Shown here: positions 58,762 through 64,000 of the stretch, one piece after another | Layout of the letters: every line of letters starts with the position of its first letter | Numbering within the stretch: the stretch's first letter is position 1 | NCBI GenBank assembly: GCA_036493915.1 | Contig: DASXPA010000247.1 | Span: 14,156-78,155, forward strand | Source: Palsa-1392 sp036493915 | GTDB lineage: Bacteria; Verrucomicrobiota; Verrucomicrobiia; Chthoniobacterales; UBA10450 | Length of the DNA: 64,000 bases | Reading direction: 5' to 3' | Program-made: the position numbers and the translations under genes | Notes under the pieces: model-generated | The model's database searches: none | What the model saw: only the letters and a program-made list of their open reading frames with translations | Told to the model about the DNA's origin: nothing

Positions 58762-58833
58762 AAAGGCTGATTAATCGCACCTTTCTCCGAGAGCAATACT
58801 AATTTTCCCCGGGAAAGAAAAAAAATTTCTGCG

Positions 58834-59994
58834 TTATTTTCCCCGTCGTACCGCCACGGCGGCAAGATCATCGGGCAGCGGATCGCCCCGATCGGGCGCG
58901 GCCTGCCGCAGGATACGGTCGAGCAAGGCCTGCGCGCTCGCATCGCGCTCACTGAGCAATTCGCGCAAACGCTCCGGCGTCCAGCGTTCCGCTTCGGCTT
59001 TCCAGGAACCGTAGAGTCCGTCGGTGTAAAGGAGAAAGCCGTCGCCCGGTTGCAGCGCGATCGCGACCTCCTCAAAATGCGTGCGTTCGAGCAAGCCTAA
59101 CGGCGGCGCGGAAGACGCGACCAACTCCGCCGGCCCATCGGCGCGAGTCACGAGAAGCGGCGGATGACCCGCGCCCACGACGACACCCGCACCGGTTGCG
59201 GGATCGAGCGTGACGCACATTGCTGTCATGAAAGAGCGCGCTCCGAAGATGCTGCGAAAATCGTTATTGACCGCTTCCATGATCGCCACCGGCCGCGTGT
59301 GCTCGACGCTGCCGTGTTGAAAAAGCAGCTTCGCCAACGTGGTGAGAAGCGCCGCTGCCGCCCCGTGACCGGTCGCATCCGCGATCCAGAAAAGCGTACG
59401 ACCATCCGCCATTCGCAACCAACCGTAGATATCGCCGCCAACTTGGATGACCGGTCGATAAGTCGCCGCCACTTCCCAGCCGGGCAGCGTTGGCGCCTTG
59501 TGCGGAATGAGCGATTGTTGGGTCAGACGTGCGGCGGCGAGGTCGCGTTCGAGATTTGTACGCCAGGCTTCGAGCTCGCCGTTTTGTTCCTGCAATTGCT
59601 GGCGCATCGATTGCAGGCGCAGTTGCGTATCTATGCGCGCCCGAAGCACGGGAAAGTTTATTGGTTTCGTCACGAAATCGTTTGCGCCTGCTTCCAGCGA
59701 GAGCACTTCGCTCTCCTCACCGCTGTGACCCGTGAGCATGATTGCCGGCAATTGCGCGATCGCCGGGTCAGGATCCGAACGCAGCCGTCGCAGCACGCCG
59801 GCGCCGTCGAGCTCCGGCATGTCAAGGTCGAGCAGGAGCAGCGCGGGCGGCTCAGCGTGAAGCTGCGCGAGGGCTTCGATTCCGCCCACTGATTCACGAC
59901 AATCGTAGCCGGCCACCCCGAGATTGCGCACTAACATTCGGCGCGTGACGCGGTCGTCATCGATCACCAAAACATGGCCGCCGTTCTCGTCCAT
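58834..59994 (-). CDS. Response regulator with PP2C-type (RsbU/SpoIIE) phosphatase output
   Basis: 386 residues. Receiver domain 1-125 with phospho-acceptor Asp56 (LLLLDLDMPELDG) and the Lys of FVTKPINFP; a coiled linker (RLQSMRQQLQEQNGELE); a PPM phosphatase domain 165-384 with VGGDIYGW, IADATGHGAAAALLTTL, VGAGHPPLLV and FLLYTDGL, which hold the metal-binding Asp residues. Such proteins dephosphorylate anti-sigma antagonists. No RsbV/RsbW pair is adjacent; the SpoIIAA-like gene at 1269 is distant. Possibly fed by the hybrid kinase at 55908. Confidence 0.93.
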   Translation of the reverse strand: MDENGGHVLVIDDDRVTRRMLVRNLGVAGYDCRESVGGIEALAQLHAEPPALLLLDLDMPELDGAGVLRRLRSDPDPAIAQLPAIMLTGHSGEESEVLSLEAGANDFVTKPINFPVLRARIDTQLRLQSMRQQLQEQNGELEAWRTNLERDLAAARLTQQSLIPHKAPTLPGWEVAATYRPVIQVGGDIYGWLRMADGRTLFWIADATGHGAAAALLTTLAKLLFQHGSVEHTRPVAIMEAVNNDFRSIFGARSFMTAMCVTLDPATGAGVVVGAGHPPLLVTRADGPAELVASSAPPLGLLERTHFEEVAIALQPGDGFLLYTDGLYGSWKAEAERWTPERLRELLSERDASAQALLDRILRQAAPDRGDPLPDDLAAVAVRRGK

Positions 59995-60147
59995 TTTCTA
60001 TTATTCGGAAAGAAGCGACCGCAAATTTGCATTTTTTTCACAAAAGCATGGCCCTCGCGCCCGCTTGCAATTAAGCGTTGTCACCCGCAACCGATTGAAT
60101 TAGAAAACGGGGACATCCTCCAAATCACTCCTGCCTGCTCTCATCCT

Positions 60148-60555
60148 ATGAAACTATCCTGCTCGCTCGCCCTCCTCGCCGCTCTCTTCATCTCCGCCTG
60201 CTCCGAACCGGAACCGCCGCCGCCGCGTCATCACGTCGCCACTTACCAGAGCACGACCACACAATCGCAGTATCCGGTCCAGCAGCAGCCGTACTACGAC
60301 AACACGCAACAGCCTCCTCCATCGCCCGACGTCGCCGCGACCCAGCCGCCGCCGCCCGCGCCGGAGACCGCCGCGACGGCCGCGCCAGTGAAGCCGACCA
60401 AAGGGGACATCCCGTATGGAATTCCCGTGCCCGATAAACCCGGCTTCGTCACCAGCCCTTACGCGCCGAATCAGGGCTACGTCGATGTCCGCGGCTTCCC
60501 GCCCGGCACCGAAGTGCGCGATCCCTATACGAATAAGATCTTCCTTGTTCCCTAG
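60148..60555 (+). CDS. Pro/Gln-rich lipoprotein with conserved C-terminus
   Basis: 135 residues. Signal peptide with lipobox FISAC near residue 18, a Pro/Gln/Ala-rich spacer (about 22-85), then a conserved-looking end: GDIPYGIPVPDKPGFVTSPY, YVDVRGFPPGTEVRDPY and NKIFLVP. Resembles small Verrucomicrobia lipoproteins of unknown function. ATG 60148 gives the signal peptide directly. It stands between the response regulator (divergent) and the aroA operon. Confidence 0.7.
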   Translation: MKLSCSLALLAALFISACSEPEPPPPRHHVATYQSTTTQSQYPVQQQPYYDNTQQPPPSPDVAATQPPPPAPETAATAAPVKPTKGDIPYGIPVPDKPGFVTSPYAPNQGYVDVRGFPPGTEVRDPYTNKIFLVP

Positions 60556-60706
60556 CGAGGGGCTGGGAATCGAGATTCGTAGAATCGCGGACCTGATCCA
60601 TCATTCCTGATTGCCCCGCGCTGGACATTTCCGCGCAACTTGTGATTCTTCCTCTTGCGCAGAGCTGGCCAGTTTCCGATAGGCGCCCGCCTCGCTTTCG
60701 CAACCC

Positions 60707-62056
60707 ATGGACGACCTACGGATAAAACGCGCCCCGCGAATGGAAGCCGAAATCACCGTCACGGGTGACAAGAGCATTTCCCATCGCGCCGTCCTCATCG
60801 CTTCGCTCGCCAATGGCCCTTGCGTCCTGCGCGGATTTTCCACCAGTGCCGACTGCACGAACACAGTCGAGGCGATGCGCGCCCTCGGAATCGAGATCGA
60901 ACAACCGGAACCGGAGGTCCTTATCGTCCACGGCCGGCGCCGGAAATTAACTGCACCCAAGGACGAGATTAATTGCGGCAACTCCGGTACCACCATGCGG
61001 CTGCTCGCCGGCATCCTCGCCGGTCAGCCGTTCGCGAGCCGGCTCGTTGGCGACGGCTCCCTCTCCCGCCGACCAATGGCCCGTATCGTCGAGCCGCTCC
61101 GTTTGATGGGCGCCCAGATTGAAACCGAAGGCGAACATCACACGGCGCCGCTTCGCATCACCGGGACGTCGTTGCACGGCATCAAATACGCCATGCCAGT
61201 GGCGAGCGCGCAGCTGAAAGGCGCGCTCCTTTTCGCCGGACTCTTCGCCAAAGGCAAAACCACCGTGGAAGAGCCGGTCCCGACCCGCAACCACACCGAG
61301 CTGATGCTCAATTATTTTCTCGTCCACACCCAGCGCGACAATGGCAGCATCAGCGTCTTCGGCGATCACGTGCCGGAGTCGCGCGACTTCAGCATTCCAG
61401 GCGACATCTCCTCGGCGGCCTTCTGGCTCGTCGCCGCGGCGGCCCAGCCCGGCGGACACCTTCTCGTCCGCGATGTCGGCCTGAACGATACCCGCACTGC
61501 GTTCCTCGGCGTCCTCGTCCGCATGGGCGCGCAGGTACGTGAAGCGATCGAGGATGTCGATCAGGTGGAACCGCGCGGAATTTTGGAAATTACCGGCGCG
61601 AATCTCAAAGCCACCGTGATTCAGGGAAAAGAGATCCCGCAGCTCATCGACGAGCTGCCCATCCTCGCCGTCGCCGGCGCGCTCGCCAACGGCACAACCA
61701 TCATTCGCCATGCGCAGGAATTGCGGGTGAAGGAAACAGATCGCATCGCCGCGATCGCGCACAACCTGCGCTCGATGGGCGCGCAGGTCGTTGAGCTGGA
61801 CGACGGGCTCGAAATCCACGGCCGTGCTCCGCTCCACGGTGCGCGGCTTTCCAGTTTCGGCGATCATCGCATCGCGATGGCTTTTGCCGTCGCGGGAATG
61901 TTCGCCGAAGGCGAAACTGTCATCCAGGATGTGGATTGTGTCGCGACCTCCTATCCCGGATTCGAGAAGTTGCTGAGCGAACTCGCCAATCCGAAAAATT
62001 TTCGCGAGACCACGCCGGTCATCACTTCGCTCGCCCCCCAACGGCCACAAGAATAA
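60707..62056 (+). CDS. aroA: 3-phosphoshikimate 1-carboxyvinyltransferase (EPSP synthase)
   Basis: 449 residues; joins PEP to shikimate 3-phosphate. Active-site phrases: ITVTGDKSISHRAVLIASLA (Lys, Ser), NCGNSGTTMRLLAGIL, GDGSLSRRPMARIVEPL, VPTRNHTELML, ELPILAVAGALANG (catalytic Asp region) and LRVKETDRIAAI, FGDHRIAMAFAVAG. GDKSISHRA and NSGTTMR instead of NAGTAMR suggest the class II type. It is followed by cmk 28 bases later and plsC, the common aroA-cmk-plsC order. No CGTTAGGC words in this operon. Confidence 0.95.
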   Translation: MDDLRIKRAPRMEAEITVTGDKSISHRAVLIASLANGPCVLRGFSTSADCTNTVEAMRALGIEIEQPEPEVLIVHGRRRKLTAPKDEINCGNSGTTMRLLAGILAGQPFASRLVGDGSLSRRPMARIVEPLRLMGAQIETEGEHHTAPLRITGTSLHGIKYAMPVASAQLKGALLFAGLFAKGKTTVEEPVPTRNHTELMLNYFLVHTQRDNGSISVFGDHVPESRDFSIPGDISSAAFWLVAAAAQPGGHLLVRDVGLNDTRTAFLGVLVRMGAQVREAIEDVDQVEPRGILEITGANLKATVIQGKEIPQLIDELPILAVAGALANGTTIIRHAQELRVKETDRIAAIAHNLRSMGAQVVELDDGLEIHGRAPLHGARLSSFGDHRIAMAFAVAGMFAEGETVIQDVDCVATSYPGFEKLLSELANPKNFRETTPVITSLAPQRPQE

Positions 62057-62084
62057 GCATTCGTTAGACAAAATCCGCAGCGCG

Positions 62085-62747
62085 ATGGAGTCCGGAGCCG
62101 CTCACAAAGTCATCGCGATCGATGGTCCCGCCGCCTCCGGCAAGAGCAGCGTCGCGCAGACCTTGGCCCGGCGCCTCGGCTTCGCCTACGTCAATTCCGG
62201 CGCGATGTATCGCGCCCTCACCTGGCATATACTTGAACGCGGCGTCGCCAGTGACGATGCCGAAGCGATCGCGCAGATCGCCGAGCAAGTTGCCATCACC
62301 TGCCAGCTGCGCGGCGACGTTTCCGTCATGCTCGTCGATGGCGTCGATCCCGCGGCTTACCTGCGTGACGATCGTGTGAATGATAATGTCTCCCTCGTCA
62401 GCAGCGTTCCGCGCGTCCGCGAAATTCTCGTCGAGCATCTCCGTCGTTATGCCCTAACGAATGATGTCGTGATCGAAGGCCGGGATATCGGCTCCGTCGT
62501 TTTTCCCGAAACGCCTTACAAGTTTTATATTGACGCTTCGCCAGAAATTCGCGCCCGTCGCCGCTCCGCACAGGGCGAGCAGGATCGCATCGCCGCGCGC
62601 GACCGGGCCGATTCCTCGCGGCGCGTCTCGCCGCTGATTATCGCGGAAGACGCCCACGTCATCGACAGCTCCAACCTCACGATAGACGGCGTCGTCGGTG
62701 AGATCATTGGCCGCTTGAAATTAAAAGGCCTGATGATCGCGTCGTGA
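62085..62747 (+). CDS. cmk: Cytidylate kinase
   Basis: 220 residues; phosphorylates CMP and dCMP. P-loop IDGPAASGKSSVAQTLARRLG near residue 9, YVNSGAMYRALTWHIL, SSVPRVREILVEHLRRY, VIEGRDIGSVVFPET (Asp-Arg CMP contact) and FYIDASPEIRARRR. Its stop overlaps the plsC start (GTGA). Part of aroA-cmk-plsC. Confidence 0.95.
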   Translation: MESGAAHKVIAIDGPAASGKSSVAQTLARRLGFAYVNSGAMYRALTWHILERGVASDDAEAIAQIAEQVAITCQLRGDVSVMLVDGVDPAAYLRDDRVNDNVSLVSSVPRVREILVEHLRRYALTNDVVIEGRDIGSVVFPETPYKFYIDASPEIRARRRSAQGEQDRIAARDRADSSRRVSPLIIAEDAHVIDSSNLTIDGVVGEIIGRLKLKGLMIAS

Positions 62748-63358
62748 CCGCCTGGTACGTTTTCGGTTACAATCTCACGCAGCTGCTCGCGCAGGTTTTC
62801 TTTCAATTCCGCGTAATCCATCCGGAGCGGGTGATTCAGGAAGGCCCGGTCATCCTCGCGATGAACCATGAGAGCTATCTGGACCCACCGCTCGCTGGCA
62901 TCGCCTGCCGCCGCGCGATTTATTTTCTCGCGCGCAAATCGTTGCTCGACATTCCCATCCTCGGCTCGCTCCTTCCGAAACTCAACGTCATCCCCGTCGA
63001 TCAGGAAGGCGGCGATCGCAGCGCACTCAAGGCACTGATCCGCGTCCTTCGCCGCGACGAGTGCGTTCTGGTCTTTCCCGAAGGTTCGCGCACGGAGGAT
63101 GGAAATTTGCAACCGGCGCTGTCCGGAATTGGATTGGTCATAGCAAAAACACGCGCGCCTGTCGTCCCGATGCGGATCTTTGGCGCCCACCACGCGCTCC
63201 CCCGGGGCGGAGGCAAATTGCGCTTCTGCCCGATCACGATCGTTGTCGGTGAACCGCTGCGCTTCACCGAGGAAGAAGTGGCCGGAACCGGACGCGAAGT
63301 CTACCCGCGCCTGAGCGAGAAAGTAATGAAAGCAATCGGTGCTCTCCATCTCGATTAA
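62744..63358 (+). CDS. plsC: 1-acyl-sn-glycerol-3-phosphate acyltransferase
   Basis: 204 residues. Acyltransferase motifs: NHESYLDPPLAG (HX4D variant NHxSxxDP), YFLARKSLLDIPILGSLLPK, VLVFPEGSRTEDGNLQPALSG (motif III) and APVVPMRIFG. A hydrophobic N-terminal segment associates it with the membrane. It makes phosphatidic acid. GTG start overlapping cmk by four bases. A family C repeat element follows its stop within 20 bases. Confidence 0.92.
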   Translation: MTAWYVFGYNLTQLLAQVFFQFRVIHPERVIQEGPVILAMNHESYLDPPLAGIACRRAIYFLARKSLLDIPILGSLLPKLNVIPVDQEGGDRSALKALIRVLRRDECVLVFPEGSRTEDGNLQPALSGIGLVIAKTRAPVVPMRIFGAHHALPRGGGKLRFCPITIVVGEPLRFTEEEVAGTGREVYPRLSEKVMKAIGALHLD

Positions 63359-63374
63359 CAAATTGCGTTACCGA

Positions 63375-63563
63375 AAACTCCGGGGAGACGGGATGTTATC
63401 CTGTCGCACTTGCGGAGTCTCGCCCAAGGCCCTTTGCGCAAAACGCAACCGTGAAATCGAAATCCCGGCAACCTCTTTGAGCAAATTGCATCGCACACTC
63501 TCCGCGAGGTTCGGCGGAGACTCCGCCGAAGGACGGGGTGACACTGCGTCCTCCCCGGAGTTT
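63375..63563. repeat. Inverted-end element, family C copy 2
   Basis: 189 bases with perfect 13-base ends: AAACTCCGGGGAG at 63375-63387 and CTCCCCGGAGTTT at 63551-63563. Inside, in order: a GACGGGATGTTATCCTGTC hairpin, GCGGAGTCTCGCCC, GGCCCTTTGCGCAAAACGCA, and the palindrome TTCGGCGGAG-A-CTCCGCCGAA near 63520, parallel to the element at 30731-30902. No coding sequence. Confidence 0.85.
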
Positions 63564-63633
63564 GAAATCCCGCCGTCTTGCAATTCGTTAGGCAATCGAG
63601 TTGCGAGCTCTAATCAGTCCTTGATATTCGACG

Positions 63634-63840
63634 ATGGACTTACCCGAGCCGCCCGCCGCGCCGCTGCGACCGGCGCGCGCCCCGGCCGCCGGGCTGAAGC
63701 TGATGTTGCTGATCGCGTTCGTCCTCGGGCTCGCGGCAGTTTACGGACAATGGCAACATCTCCGTCGCCCGATCGTCGACACCGCGAGGATCACAGCTGC
63801 CTCAGCTGTTTCATCATCGCCCTCGCCTCACCAGCCCTAA
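63634..63840 (+). CDS. Small single-pass membrane protein
   Basis: 68 residues: a Pro/Ala-rich N-terminus (MDLPEPPAAPLRPARAP), one membrane helix (GLKLMLLIAFVLGLAAVYG), then a short basic/Ser-rich tail. ATG 63634. Its TAA stop sits in a CCCTAACG variant of the dispersed word, and a strong hairpin follows. No family recognised; it may be chance, but length, helix and terminator support a real gene. Confidence 0.55.
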   Translation: MDLPEPPAAPLRPARAPAAGLKLMLLIAFVLGLAAVYGQWQHLRRPIVDTARITAASAVSSSPSPHQP

Positions 63841-63858
63841 CGAATAGATGATTCAGCT

Positions 63859-63898
63859 AAAGACGAAAGTGCTTCGGCATAAAAAGCCGTTCGTCTTT
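63859..63898 (+). terminator. Hairpin terminator after the small membrane protein gene
   Basis: AAAGACGAA at 63859-63867 pairs perfectly with TTCGTCTTT at 63890-63898, with an inner CGGC/GCCG pair around ATAAAAA. It lies 18 bases after the stop at 63840. A T-rich arm end supports an intrinsic terminator. Confidence 0.6.
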
Positions 63899-63902
63899 GA
63901 TC

Positions 63903-63933
63903 TTGTCACCCTGAGCATAGCGAAGGATCTCAT
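63903..63933 (+). repeat. Single end of a TTGTCACCC-type MITE-like element
   Basis: TTGTCACCCTGAGCATAGCG followed by AAGGATCTCAT is related to the ends of the 48591-48699 element. The other end, if present, lies beyond the right edge of the window. Confidence 0.6.
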
Positions 63934-64000
63934 GAGCAGCGGTTCGCTGGCAAGCGGTGGACGCGCGAAGTCAGCGCCGCGAGCGTCAGGCAAAGAAATC

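Larger units (their letters stand above)
619..63593. repeat. Dispersed octamer CGTTAGGC, about 60 copies on both strands
   Basis: Exact CGTTAGGC begins on the + strand at 619, 928, 1990, 3726, 4687, 5014, 5389, 8031, 8962, 10890, 11165, 15454, 17532, 17694, 19033, 23413, 23476, 23941, 26047, 27871, 30646, 33380, 35645, 35827, 47818, 48088, 49523, 49880, 51055, 56683, 56902, 57804, 58458, 58713 and 63586. Its complement GCCTAACG begins at 651, 4272, 4795, 4840, 5926, 9070, 9694, 16675, 19174, 24385, 30010, 31062, 37612, 41535, 41548, 43555, 43973, 44201, 44216, 45676, 46181, 48879, 49694, 50161, 57383 and 59095. Fifty-four of these 61 read TCGTTAGGC. One-base variants (CGTTAGGG, TGTTAGGC and others) occur at about 15 more places. 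The list was made by eye and may miss a few. Most copies are inside genes. Confidence 0.95.

Noticed and set aside
58795..58832. TTTCCCCGGGAAA followed by an A run as a terminator
   Set aside because: The A run follows the hairpin on the plus strand, whereas the flanking genes are on the minus strand, where the T run would precede the hairpin, so it does not fit an intrinsic terminator.
60947..62071. 374-codon minus-strand frame opposite aroA
   Set aside because: Antisense shadow of aroA codons; composition unlike real proteins of the window.
63339..63851. 170-codon frame running through the family C element and the small membrane protein gene
   Set aside because: It starts within plsC and crosses a non-coding palindromic element; the 68-residue frame at 63634 with a membrane helix is a better gene.
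1..64000. CRISPR array, tRNA, rRNA, prophage or complete insertion sequence
   Set aside because: No regularly spaced direct repeats, cloverleaf-like sequence, rRNA landmarks, phage structural genes or transposase frames were seen in the intergenic regions or in the translations read.

Overview
The window is a gene-dense, high-GC (about 60% by eye) bacterial chromosome segment with about 54 intact protein-coding genes, a few broken ones, and no rRNA, tRNA, CRISPR array or phage that I can see. The gene set points to Verrucomicrobiota, probably a Chthoniobacterales/Spartobacteria-like lineage. The pointers are an alternative complex III operon, a Minf_1886-type protein, a DUF1844 protein, a stand-alone SWIB protein, a DUF885 protein, and LPS genes typical of diderms. 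This placement is an inference from gene content.

Layout. 1-1.6 kb: start of an alternative complex III operon (actA, partial actB) preceded by a SpoIIAA-like gene. 1.7-10.2 kb: GH15 glucosidase, an exported tandem Hsp20 with a frameshift, a GNAT enzyme, a Na+/solute symporter, and a beta-propeller/M28/PDZ peptidase. 10.3-13.5 kb: topoisomerase IB, then a decayed island with a membrane glycosyltransferase in four reading-frame pieces and a truncated AAA/TOPRIM ATPase, marked by 56-bp direct repeats. 13.5-22.4 kb: PDZ protein, UPF0173 hydrolase, an M16 protease operon, a peptidoglycan-binding protein, zinc-ribbon proteins and an L,D-transpeptidase. 22.4-30.7 kb: DAHP synthase, mfd, SurA-like isomerase, pdxA, ABC-2 permease, polyprenyl synthase. 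30.9-37.9 kb: tsaD-ctpA, DUF885 peptidase, trxA-HtrA-SDR operon with a divergent Rrf2 regulator. 37.9-43.3 kb: rmuC, rplU-rpmA, an adenylate-kinase-like gene, fmt-pyrH-frr. 43.4-48.6 kb: cell-surface polysaccharide locus (LpxL-WaaF fusion, double GT2, RmlC-like cupin). 48.7-51.8 kb: methyltransferase-panC-nadB, each overlapping the next by ATGA. 51.9-59.99 kb: secreted protein, dynamin-like GTPase, NodB deacetylase, hybrid histidine kinase, thioredoxin-like, SWIB, RsbU-type phosphatase. 60.1-63.8 kb: lipoprotein, aroA-cmk-plsC, small membrane protein.

The most unusual signal is not a gene. The octamer CGTTAGGC (usually TCGTTAGGC) occurs about 60 times on the two strands, roughly one per kilobase, where chance predicts one or two. 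It lies mostly inside coding sequence and is read in several frames, so it forces TTA, AGG and CTA codons and even supplies stop codons. This resembles a DNA uptake sequence or another genome-wide signal word. I know of no such word described for this group.

A second layer is a set of short (80-190 bp) intergenic elements with inverted ends, MITE/REP-like, in several families. Two of them supply the C-terminal codons and stop of neighbouring genes (pdxA, tsaD).
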